Assembly: GCA_039105265.1 (NCBI GenBank)
Contig: JAPFFF010000057.1
Coordinates: 186,001 to 250,000 of the forward strand
Origin: Tritrichomonas musculus
Taxonomy: Eukaryota > Parabasalia > Tritrichomonadida > Tritrichomonadidae
DNA length: 64,000 nt
Direction of reading: 5' to 3'
The notes beneath the pieces were generated by a model that saw only the letters and a program-made list of their open reading frames with translations, ran no database searches and was not told where the DNA came from. A program made the position numbers and the translations under genes. Positions 50,372-59,583 of this stretch are shown one piece after another (the first letter of the stretch is position 1; each line of letters begins with the position of its first letter).

Positions 50372-51763
50372 TTACTTTTTGGTTTGTTCAGGTGGGTATT
50401 TCAGTTCACCATTGAATTCTAATGCAAGAAACCAAATGTAGTTAGATGATTGATACCATGCTGTACTTGTTTGGCGGAGTTGAACGAAACGATAGAAACC
50501 GTAATTTTGCTTTTGTACTTTGAATGTAAAAACAATTTTTTCGCCTTTCAATGATTCATTGTTTTCACGACGATCAATTTCTTCCCAATTTTTACCATCA
50601 TTCGAAACCTCAAGAATCCAACTTTTTGGACCATTCCTTCCATCACTATTACTGTTTGACTTCATCGTATAACTGGATAAATTGACTGCTTTGTCTTTAA
50701 AATCAAAGCAAATAGATGAAAGAACTTTTGAATTGCTACATTCGTAATAATAATCGTTTTTATAATCAACAAGATACTTTGGATGATGATTGCCATTAAA
50801 TGAATTTGCTGTAATTTCAACCACTCCATTGTCGTGAATATTTCCTCCAGACTCCACCGTCAGATGATTCATAATGCCTTCAAATTGCTGGCCTTCATCT
50901 TTACCAAATTTTTCTATTTTCGCTTTTTCTGTGTAACGATCAATGCCACTTTTTTCCTTTCCAAGTAAACGTTGACAAATTGACCTCCATATCCCTAAAT
51001 TCAGATACTCAATGCTGAATTTATCAATGAATTTTTCAATCATTTCTTCAGAAATATTATTGAATAGAATGTATTCAAAAAGTTCATATGAATTTTCATC
51101 TTTTGAATACAATTCAAGGACAAATTCAAGAAGAGAGTCTTCGTCATGCAATTTTAAATTTTCATTATTAATGATCTTTTCAATTATGTCGTTGTTCAGT
51201 TGCTTCATCTTTTCTTTATCAATGCTTTCGAAATGACTTGAGATAAAATTAATAAGTTTTTGAATAACCTCCATTTCTTGGAGATTTATTGAGATATCGT
51301 GTTGGGTAGCAATATTACTTAGCAATATAAGTCGTTCAAGCGCATTGTCTTCACTGATTTCGTTATAATAATCTGGAAGGAGACGGAAAAATTCATCATA
51401 ATTACCCAATGCATAAAAATATTGGGAGTAGATTTGTTGTCGTTTTGGGTCGATTTTGGTATTCTCAAATGTATAAAGTTTGAGAAAATCAGAAAAATAA
51501 TCTTCTTTTGTTTCTGCTGCTTGTTGTTTACTCTCTTTCTCTTGTGTATTATCGAGTTTTAAATAAAATTCATCTATTGTATTATCAGAATAATGCAATT
51601 GGCGGATTAAAGGTGATAATAAATCAGCATTCAAACGATTTGTCTTGTATGTTTTGCCGTTGAAATGAAACGTAAAGTTCTTTTCATACAAATTAAATGG
51701 GATATCTCTTAAATTCTTAATATTTAATGAGAAGTCAAGGGATTGATTTTCCATTGAATTCAT
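50372..51763 (-). CDS. BTB-like protein with C-terminal F5/8 type C (discoidin) domain
   Basis: 463 residues from the ATG at 51761-51763 (MNSMENQSL); the Met three residues on is an equally good start. An upstream in-frame TTG adds eight codons and is unlikely. The N-terminal 110 residues are BTB/POZ-like (FTFHFNGKTYKTNRLNADLL ... YFSDFLKLYTFENTKIDPKR). A helical BACK-like middle follows. The C-terminal 150 residues are an F5/8 type C domain (ESGGNIHDNGVVEITANSFN; SYTMKSNSNSDGRNGPKSWI; LEVSNDGKNWEEID; YGFYRFVQLRQT). Discoidin domains usually bind glycans or lipids outside cells, but there is no signal peptide, and intracellular BTB-F5/8C proteins are known in trichomonads. A ubiquitin-ligase adaptor role is possible through BTB; the ligand is unknown. 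The stop lies 3 bases from an inverted-repeat element. Confidence 0.85.
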   Translation of the reverse strand: MNSMENQSLDFSLNIKNLRDIPFNLYEKNFTFHFNGKTYKTNRLNADLLSPLIRQLHYSDNTIDEFYLKLDNTQEKESKQQAAETKEDYFSDFLKLYTFENTKIDPKRQQIYSQYFYALGNYDEFFRLLPDYYNEISEDNALERLILLSNIATQHDISINLQEMEVIQKLINFISSHFESIDKEKMKQLNNDIIEKIINNENLKLHDEDSLLEFVLELYSKDENSYELFEYILFNNISEEMIEKFIDKFSIEYLNLGIWRSICQRLLGKEKSGIDRYTEKAKIEKFGKDEGQQFEGIMNHLTVESGGNIHDNGVVEITANSFNGNHHPKYLVDYKNDYYYECSNSKVLSSICFDFKDKAVNLSSYTMKSNSNSDGRNGPKSWILEVSNDGKNWEEIDRRENNESLKGEKIVFTFKVQKQNYGFYRFVQLRQTSTAWYQSSNYIWFLALEFNGELKYPPEQTKK

Positions 51764-51969
51764 TAAGAACAAATAAACTGTTTTCAATCTGACTTGAACA
51801 TAACTTTTTGTGTTTTATATTAACTTTTTGAAAAGAAAGCCAAAATTTTAAAAATTGATATACATTTAGATCCAATGACCCAAATTCATCGTCAAAAAAG
51901 GATGAATCAGCAATTTTATTAGTCCAAAGATCCAATAAATCTCGAATGTTGTTTCCAAGCTAAAAAAAA

Positions 51970-51978
51970 AACGATCAT
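51970..51978. promoter_or_regulatory. AACGATCAT motif (Myb-element-like), copy 4
   Basis: It lies in the divergent gap between the F5/8C gene (ATG 51763, minus) and the broken ankyrin gene (ATG 52055, plus), 77 bases from the latter. Position fits a promoter element. Confidence 0.3.
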
Positions 51979-52054
51979 ATAGAGGTCAATTTATTCTTAA
52001 ATTGAGTATGGACTAGATTTTTTAAAAAAAGATTGACAAAATTATTTTCTATAA

Positions 52055-54103
52055 ATGAATAACGATGAAACAATTGCTCAGCAATATACAAAAAAATGCA
52101 AATCATTGAAGAGATTATTCTTAATCTTTTAGAAGAAGAAGAAGAACCTCAACAAAAAGATTACGACAAAATTAATGAATTAATTAACAGCATAAAAACT
52201 GAGTTCAAACAGCAAGATTCACGCAAAATATTGTATTTACTCAAAAATATTGCAGAAAATCATTATAAAACTCCTGGATTTTTGACAGAATTTTTACTTT
52301 GATGAATCCATTTCTACAAGATTTAGAAAATTTTGATTTATTCAACGTTTTCAAAGATCACAAGCTACTACTTCTTTATCTTTTCCAGAATAAAATCATA
52401 AAACCGACTAAACAGATTTAAGAAATAATTTATGATAATCAACAAGAAAAAAATAAATACGACTATTATTTTTTCCCAGAATTCAGACACTTTTTTGAAA
52501 AAAAAGGATATTATAGCTCATATCATGAAAAACGAAAACAATTTTACAATTCTGAAGAAAAATTTGAAGAGAAAAGAAAAAGTGGCGAAAATGACAGTTA
52601 TATTTGCCAATTAATACGGAATGATTCAATTGAAGAATTTATTGTTTATGTTAACAAAAACATTATCAATTATTCTAGTGAAATCAATGAATCAGTTTTT
52701 GAAACGAATCCACTTTTGTTAGCAAAAAAACCGTCATTAATTGAATATGCGGCATTTTACGGTTCCATTCAAATATTTCAATATTTACTTTTGAATAAGG
52801 CACAATTGACATCAGAATCGTGTATTTATTGCTATTCATGGTAAGAATGCAAACATCATTCATATTTTGGAAGAAAAAGAAATCAAATTTGATTGTTGTT
52901 CATGTTTGATAGAGTCCATCAAATGTCATCACAATGAAATTGCAAATTACATCCAAAATCAAATGGAAGATGATGAAACAAATAAACCAATTTTTAGTTC
53001 ATGTTTAAAATACCATAACTTTATTGAATTATTTGAATTGATTGATAAAATCGGTTTTGATTCATTTGACAAATTTGACACTTTAAGAATGTTCATTAAT
53101 TATGACCACACTATATTCACTAAATTTTATTTCACAAATAAAAACGATCCAATGATTAAAGATAAAAAATATTATAGTAATATATCAATATTAATTCAAA
53201 AGGTTATCAAAAATGGAAATGTTGAAATATTCGATCTTTTCATTAATGATTTTGATGTGAACAATAAACTATTCAATGAAGAAAATGAGACAGCTCTTCA
53301 TGTGGCCGTAAAATGTGGAAAATATGATATCGTTAAATATTTACTAGAAAAGAAATTGAATGTAAATGTTAATGAATTTATATATGGCGGTGGTGGTCAT
53401 GGTTATGGCGGTGATGGTATTGGAAATGGTCAAAAAAATGCACTGCACATTGCCATTCAAAATGAAGACGTTAAAATTGTTGATCTTTTATTAAAGAATG
53501 ATAAAATTAATGTAAATAAAAAGTTTATTAATGAAATTATTAATAATAACAGAATTAACTTCGATGTAAAAGAACTGACACCTTTGTATATGGCAGTTAT
53601 AACCCAAAATTATGAAATTGTTCAACTTTTATTATCACATAAAGGCATCGATGTTCTATTACAATTACAGCCATAGATGTGGGTTTTACGATGAACCAAG
53701 AACTGATGATGATGATACATATGTTGAAGTTTACTCAAGAGACCAAGAGAGAACAAGAATATACAGAGGTGGTGGCGCAAAAACACCTTTGTTTGCTGCA
53801 ATTGAATTGAATGATGTTCAAATGATTAAGATCTTATTATCACATCCTGAAATTGATGTAAATGCAAAATCAATATGTTATTCTCCGTATAAAAAATCTC
53901 TCGTTGTTCCTCTATACGAAGCTGTTAGGTTAAAAAATGATGAAATTCAGCAACTTTTGATGTCAAATGAAAAAATTGATGTTGGAAAAGTGTCAAGTTT
54001 TTACGAAGAAAAAAATAGAGGTGAACTTGAAAATAAAAGAGTTTTCTTACTCAAATGCGAAAAATTGCCTTTTGAAAATCATAATCTGCCAGAACAAAGT
54101 TAA
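52055..54103 (+). pseudogene. ankyrin (DUF3447) gene broken several times
   Basis: Starts MNNDETIAQQYTKK at 52055, then changes frame in an A run near 52088 into MQIIEEIILNLL. Further interruptions come at about 52300 (stop), 52420 (stop TAA in KQI*EIIYDN), near 52490-52610 (frame), 52842 (stop after YSW) and about 53676 (stop after LQLQP, with resumption in another frame). The order of parts is that of the family: helical start, KRKSGENDSYICQLIRNDSI, IEYAAFYGSIQIFQYL, SIKCHHNEIANYIQ, then ankyrin units (TALHVAVKCGKYDIVKYLLE; NALHIAIQNEDVKIVDLLL; TPLYMAVITQNYEIVQLLL; TPLFAAIELNDVQMIKILL). A Gly/Tyr/His-rich insert (YGGGGHGYGGDGIGNG) interrupts one repeat. There is no BspA part. At least five breaks show it is not functional. 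It runs directly into the fragment on the other strand at 54100. Confidence 0.8.
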
Positions 54104-54392
54104 AAATAAATATCATCAATAAACTTTTTATCTACAAAATCGTTTGGCTGTTCAATAATAAATAATTGTTCATCAAAGCATAAAATAAGATAAGATTGAT
54201 TTTTTTCCTCAATTCTATCAATTACAATAAAGTCGGCTTGCTTAATTTTTACTCCAATTTTGTATGAAATATCATCATTATTAATAATTTGAAGAATACT
54301 TATTTTTTGGAGCGAATGAATAAATGCTTTATTCATTCCAACAAATTTTTTTCAATGAAGCGCTGTTTAAATTCTGTATAGCCTTCGAGCAT
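54100..54392 (-). pseudogene. N-terminal fragment of a Sel1-kinase family gene
   Basis: The minus strand from an ATG at 54392 (MLEGYTEFKQRFIEK) switches frame after about 18 codons and continues as MNKAFIHSLQ ... ADFIVIDRIEEKNQSYLILC and FDEQLFIIEQPNDF before stopping at 54100. The IVID ... YLILCFD..LFIIEQ motif is the same as at the start of the Sel1/degenerate-kinase genes (150, 6885, 11011). Nothing of the kinase or Sel1 part follows; the fragment meets the broken ankyrin gene end to end. Confidence 0.65.
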
Positions 54393-55870
54393 TTATATCG
54401 TGCAGAGAAAAAAATTCCACAAATGTGTCGCAAAATCGTATCAAACAAAAATTATGTTTTATGAAAAAGTGGACTTCAAATTGAATTTAATTGAATTTTT
54501 ATTTTTCTTGAAATTCAATGCTTGTTTGTTTTAGTTAGGGTTTTAAATAACCGATTTTTAATTGAAAATATAATTTGTAAAATATACAAAATCAATTTTA
54601 TATATTATTGAATATTTTAATTTGTACTAGCTTATTACATTTAAAAATAAATTATTAATATTACAAATATAATATTAGAAATAATTTGAAAATATTATGG
54701 AAAATTATATCAATTGAACAAATTATGCAAAAGTTAATTCTTATCTGAATTAAATATTAATATTTATTTTATAGCTATTATATTTCAACAATACATATGA
54801 GTTGATAAATCTGTGCAAAAATTTAAAAATCTCTTTTTTAATAGAAGTAATCGACATAATAAGAAGCATTTCTTAATTTTACTATAATTTAATGTATAAT
54901 AAGATTTTTAACTCATCTATATCATACATGTGTACTTATTATATAGTAATAAAACTGTTTTTTACATAAAATATCAAACTTGGAATAAATCAAAGAATTA
55001 AATAATTATAATAAAAGCTAAAAATTTGAAGCAAATATGTAAAATGAATAAAAATGGTGTTAATATATCATTATTTTGAGGTTGATTAGAAAACTATAGG
55101 TTAGTAAAAATTAATATAATAATCTTAATAATAGCCATATTTCTTTTTTTTCACTCAAAAAGATATCATATATCATTTCCACTTTGGAGTGAATAATATA
55201 ATGGTAATAATGATATTATCTTAATTATTTACTGGAACGTTTTAGAAGGCATTTACATTCCCCTCTCAAATAATTGAGTTTAATTTGAAAGGGGGATTCA
55301 AATTTCAGAATTTTTGAGCGGTTTCTCAAAACCTTAGTTTTAGTTATAAAAAGTCGGATTCCAAATGCTTGGATCAGCATTCGACCTATGACAGAATCAT
55401 CGTTTTATGTATATATTTCATACGAAAACTTATCATTATTTTTCAAAAAAAATTTTTTTAATAAATTGAATGATAAATGATCGTTCTTTATTTGAATCCC
55501 CTCAATAAACAAAATACCAAAATTTTGATAAAGAGACTAAGCCAAAAAAGAAAAATACAAATTTTTATGTTTAAATTCTTTCTATTCGATCTACAAATCT
55601 TACAAAATTTCATTAATCTAAAAATACTTTAATTAAAAATGAATGATTTAATGGTGAATCTTTGAAAATAGCAAATTACTCTTCTATGATTCATCCCTCA
55701 TTAATTTTTATCAAATTGTTTGAATATCGGAATATCTTTATTCAATTTTTTACATTAATTGAATATCTTTATTGAATATAATTATTCAATTGAAATATAA
55801 TTCAATAAGAAATAAAATATTTTATTTGAAAATTGAGTGTAATCAAAAATTTAAATTGAAATTAAGAACA
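54393..55870. other. long intergenic stretch with a short inverted repeat
   Basis: About 1.48 kb, AT-rich. GGGGATTCAAAT at 55292-55303 has its reverse complement at 55490-55501 (ATTTGAATCCCC), bracketing 186 bases. A nested CCCCTCTCAAAT / ATTTGAAAGGGG hairpin lies at 55259-55295. AACGATCAT (as ATGATCGTT) is at 55477-55485. No gene seen. Confidence 0.5.
55477..55485. promoter_or_regulatory. AACGATCAT motif (Myb-element-like), copy 5
   Basis: ATGATCGTT, 386 bases ahead of the ATG of the BTB-Tubby gene at 55871. This is farther than the other copies, so its role is the least sure of the five. Confidence 0.2.
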
Positions 55871-57061
55871 ATGACTTCTTTACCTCCAAACCAAATAGCT
55901 GCTAATCAAACTAATACTTCTTCAAATTCTCCTTTACAAGATCAACAATATTCAAAGAATCAAACATTTCCAGTAAATTACGATAATGAATGCATTATGG
56001 TAGATCCTTCTTGTTTAATTAACTCATCGAAAAAATTCAAAGAATTGATAGATCCTTTCATAAATCGTGATGACCAAATATCTAATTTAAATCTTTCAAT
56101 TATTGGAAATTCATTTTCACATCGTAGCATAAGAAACTTTTTACAACTTTGTCAAAATCTTCCATCAGATGTGCAAGATTCTGAAATGAAAGAAGTATGT
56201 GAAATCGCTAAAATGTTTCAAGCAGATAAAATTTATAATATCGGAGCAGATTTTATTAAACAAAATATTGACCCAAATTTCAATATTCCAGATGAAAAAT
56301 ATAATGGTTCTAATGGAAAATCATACTTAGTTATAGAAGGAGAGACCAATTTCATTCATCATGATAGTGATATTAGTGAATTATCATTTTCAGATGACGA
56401 TTTTCCTCCCATTAGTAATAGAGATGCAAATACGGCAAACAATTCTTCGTCAAAGGAAAAAGATCCTAAAATGAAATCAATTATTTACGAAGTTGGTTTA
56501 AAGCACCGTCCCTGCCAACTTTCCGAATATCATTTTGGTACAATGGGCCAAATAATGTATACTGCCAAAAAGCAAGGAAATATAATTTATATTGGAAAAG
56601 GAAATGATGTGCATATATCGAAGCCTAACACGCATGTTGCTAATATCATACAAAATGACAATAATACCAATATTATTCACTTTAATAGTCAAAAAATTGA
56701 TTTTGGATTGAAATATGTCCCATCAGGGCTTGCCAATCACCTCTCAATTGAAGTTACCTTCACAAATTTTAACAACAAAACAGTTAGCTGGACTCCAATG
56801 ACACCAAAATTCAATTCTCCCGAAAATAGATATTATTTGAATTTTGAAGGTGAATATCATCATAAACCTCTCAATTCAAAGAAAAATATTGTTTTACAAA
56901 ATAGTAAAAAAAATAAGACTTTTATCATAAGAAAAATGGAAATGAATGTTTATGAAGTTGAGTGTTTGCCTGCTGTTGATCCTTTGATAGCATTTATTAT
57001 TGGCATTTCTGATATTGTTGGACCTTATAATGATCCTCTAGTAAAAGCTGAATTTTATTGA
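55871..57061 (+). CDS. BTB-like/Tubby fusion protein
   Basis: 396 residues from the ATG at 55871 (MTSLPPNQIAANQTN). The 33 codons upstream in frame have no Met and are low complexity. A Ser/Asn-rich start leads to a BTB/POZ-like head (about 40-150: ECIMVDPSCLINSSKKFKEL; GNSFSHRSIRNFLQLCQNLP; CEIAKMFQADKIYNIGADFI) and an acidic Ser-rich linker. From about 200 to the end comes a Tubby C-terminal-like domain: YEVGLKHRPCQLSEYHFG, then FNSPENRYYLNFEGEYHHKP, which matches the RYxLNFxGR signature of Tubby (with Glu where Arg is usual), and PLIAFIIGISDIVGP near the end, like the buried C-terminal helix. Tubby domains bind phosphoinositides at membranes. The lost Arg may weaken this. A BTB head with a Tubby tail is not an arrangement I know from other eukaryotes. 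It sits next to another BTB-like gene (57454) on the same strand. Confidence 0.75.
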   Translation: MTSLPPNQIAANQTNTSSNSPLQDQQYSKNQTFPVNYDNECIMVDPSCLINSSKKFKELIDPFINRDDQISNLNLSIIGNSFSHRSIRNFLQLCQNLPSDVQDSEMKEVCEIAKMFQADKIYNIGADFIKQNIDPNFNIPDEKYNGSNGKSYLVIEGETNFIHHDSDISELSFSDDDFPPISNRDANTANNSSSKEKDPKMKSIIYEVGLKHRPCQLSEYHFGTMGQIMYTAKKQGNIIYIGKGNDVHISKPNTHVANIIQNDNNTNIIHFNSQKIDFGLKYVPSGLANHLSIEVTFTNFNNKTVSWTPMTPKFNSPENRYYLNFEGEYHHKPLNSKKNIVLQNSKKNKTFIIRKMEMNVYEVECLPAVDPLIAFIIGISDIVGPYNDPLVKAEFY

Positions 57062-57453
57062 TTTTTCTAAATTAATCAATGTTTCTGAAAAAAGTTTTTT
57101 TCTCTTCCAAATAATTTGATATTAAATAAAACCATTTTTTTTATTCTCTCTTCATAAAGGTTCAAAAAGTGGACGTATTTGAGAGATTTGGGCAATAAAA
57201 TGATTTTGTATTTTATAAAGCCGCTGTATTTTATTTATATATTAAATTAAAAAAAGCTTATTTTATTAATTTAATTTGTATAAATAATTTTATTATATAA
57301 AAATAAATGCATAAATAAAAATATAAAAAAATTAAAGAGGTTTTTTCAAGATATATATATATATATTTAGCAATGAAAATTGAGTTCTTTATTTTTTATA
57401 TTTTCACTTTTTCAAGAGAGCAATCATCAAAATCATTTTAATTAATCAACGAA
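57062..57453. other. intergenic between the BTB-Tubby and BTB-pseudokinase genes
   Basis: About 390 A/T bases with an (AT)n stretch at 57352-57367. No frame or motif that I can support. Confidence 0.4.
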
Positions 57454-58995
57454 ATGCAGACCATAACTTTTATTCTCAACGGCCATAGGTTTCAACTGCC
57501 TTCCTCACGTAAAATTCTAAACAAGATTCCAGAAGGTAAAGAAGAAATATATTCATCTTTGTTTAATAATCATGAATATAGTATCAATTCAAGTGTTCGT
57601 GATGAAGTTTTCCAATCTTATTTAGATAATTGGCAAAATGATACTGATCCTCAAATAAATTCGGACAATATTTTAGAATATTATCAACTAAGCCAAGAGC
57701 TAGGCGTTTTTTCGGATTATATCTTACAACCAAAATATAAACCGCTTTTATTTTCTAACTTATTAAGCACTGACAAAGATATTCTTTTTGATAGATCAGG
57801 CATTGAAAGATCCATTTCGCTTCACCTTGATGATTATATCAGCAAACATGAGAGTGAATTGTTCAAAATCAGAATCACTTCACTTTTCAACATCTTTTAT
57901 CACAAACACCGATATTTAGAAGACCATCAAAAGGCTTACTATTTTATTATTAGAATATCAGAAAAAGTGGACAAAAATTTTTATTCTCTTATGGAAAGTC
58001 TTGATGTTGACGATTTTGAAGATGAAAGTGAGAAATTATTTTCATTTATAGATAAAGATAAACATTTAGGTTTCTATCCGAAAAATGCTGATAAATTTCT
58101 GATAAGAAAATACTGGTCTTTGGAGCAAAAAAGTGACCGTATTTGCGAAGACCACGACCTCTTAAAAGAAATGTTTAAATCACCTCATCAAAATATAAAA
58201 ATTTTTGATACAAAAGAAATTGGAAACCAAAATCATTTTGACAACAAAATAGAAATTGACAATAAGCAATATTCAAAAATTTGTGTTCCATTTAAATATT
58301 TTGAATGCATTGAAAATGTTCACAGAATCATTCAAAACATTGACAAGTTAAGTGCACATCCGCATATAAACATCCTTAAAATTATCGGAATTTGCTTTGA
58401 TGAAAATGGTCCTTATTTCATTAAAGAATATTTTGAAAGAAATTTATTTTGGTTAATTAAAAAAAAGAAAATTTCTAATGTAGAAAAAGTGACAATAATT
58501 TACCAAATTGCTGAAGGATTGAGTCATCTAAATGACTTAAACATCTTTATACAAGCTTTAAATCCATATAAAATTTTATTGGATTCTCATCAAATTGTAA
58601 AAATATCTGAATATGATTATGTTTTTCCTACATCTAATGATCCACAAATGGGTTACTTGGATTTTCTTGCTCCAAACTCATTTGATGATTATGGTTCGCC
58701 AAAATGTGATGTGTTCTCTTTCGGAAATATTGTTTACTTCATCTTGACTGGAGGCGACAATCCAAGCAATAATAAGTTTAATGATCTTAAAAATATAAAA
58801 ATCAATGATTTTTCATATGAGTTCTTAAGATGCTGCTGGGAAGAAGATCCAGAAGACAGGCCGACTTTCGGCCAGATCCTTGAACAACTCAAAATAAGCC
58901 ATTATGGCTTCTTTGATTTAAATGAATCTGAAATTAGAAAAGTGGAAGATTTTGTCAAAAATCATAAAAAATCTATTCAGGAAAGTAAGAAATGA
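57454..58995 (+). CDS. BTB-like protein with C-terminal pseudokinase
   Basis: 513 residues, ATG start. The head (1-110) is BTB/POZ-like (TFILNGHRFQLPSSRKILNK; RDEVFQSYLDNWQNDTDPQI), in the same style as the neighbouring F5/8C and Tubby genes, and a helical BACK-like part follows to about 235. The kinase fold fills about 260-500: HPHINILKIIGICFDENGPY, YQIAEGLSHLNDLN, CDVFSFGNIVYFILTGG and RCCWEEDPEDRPTFGQIL, the last with the conserved Arg of TKL kinases. However, the catalytic loop reads IQALNPYKILL instead of HRDLKPxNILL, DFG is replaced by SEY, APE by APN, and no glycine loop or ATP lysine is clear. It is therefore a pseudokinase and should work by binding, not by phosphorylation. Together with the BTB head this suggests a substrate receptor for a cullin-type ligase; that is inference. 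Confidence 0.85.
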   Translation: MQTITFILNGHRFQLPSSRKILNKIPEGKEEIYSSLFNNHEYSINSSVRDEVFQSYLDNWQNDTDPQINSDNILEYYQLSQELGVFSDYILQPKYKPLLFSNLLSTDKDILFDRSGIERSISLHLDDYISKHESELFKIRITSLFNIFYHKHRYLEDHQKAYYFIIRISEKVDKNFYSLMESLDVDDFEDESEKLFSFIDKDKHLGFYPKNADKFLIRKYWSLEQKSDRICEDHDLLKEMFKSPHQNIKIFDTKEIGNQNHFDNKIEIDNKQYSKICVPFKYFECIENVHRIIQNIDKLSAHPHINILKIIGICFDENGPYFIKEYFERNLFWLIKKKKISNVEKVTIIYQIAEGLSHLNDLNIFIQALNPYKILLDSHQIVKISEYDYVFPTSNDPQMGYLDFLAPNSFDDYGSPKCDVFSFGNIVYFILTGGDNPSNNKFNDLKNIKINDFSYEFLRCCWEEDPEDRPTFGQILEQLKISHYGFFDLNESEIRKVEDFVKNHKKSIQESKK

Positions 58996-59583
58996 AAAAA
59001 AAAAAAAAAAATCTAGCTTTTTTATATTCTGGATAAATCCAATATACTAAATATATTTTAAAAAAATTATTATTTATATGTTTAAAATAAATATTTTTAT
59101 TATTCATAAAAATATTAATAAATGATACATTTTTTTTTTTTTTTTTTTCATTCTGCAATATGATAACAAATTGAGAGATTCATAAATCGGTTTTTTTCCA
59201 AAAATAAACTTTTGAATTATAAATCTAATGCAAACATTAGAAATATGTGGTTGTAATTCCGGCCAAGCCCTTAATTAAAGCACTAACTTTCATAGTCTAG
59301 CTCAAGCTGATTATCCACAATTATTTCCTATTCGATATTCCATTATAAAACAATTGTTGTTGCTAATTTTGATTTGAAATCATTTCACGAATGAATTATA
59401 ATTTTACTAAGTATTGAACAAGCATTTGTATCAGCAAATGTAAGTTTTTATTGAAGATATTTAAACAAAAAGAATAGAAGCACAAAATAAACTTAAATAT
59501 TTTTTTTATTAATTAACATATAATAATATATTTAGTATAAAGAAAGAAATAAAATTAAACAAATGCTTGATAGAACATGTCAA
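58996..59583. other. intergenic with poly-A and poly-T runs
   Basis: About 590 bases between two converging genes. A 17-A run lies directly after the stop at 58995 and an 18-T run at 59131-59148. No gene seen. Both transcripts should end here. Confidence 0.4.

Noticed and set aside
51735-51935. Minus-strand frame ahead of the F5/8C gene (NIRDLLDLWTNKIADSSFF)
   Set aside because: It overlaps the start of the real gene in another frame. It might be a trace of an older gene, but I could not match it to any family here.
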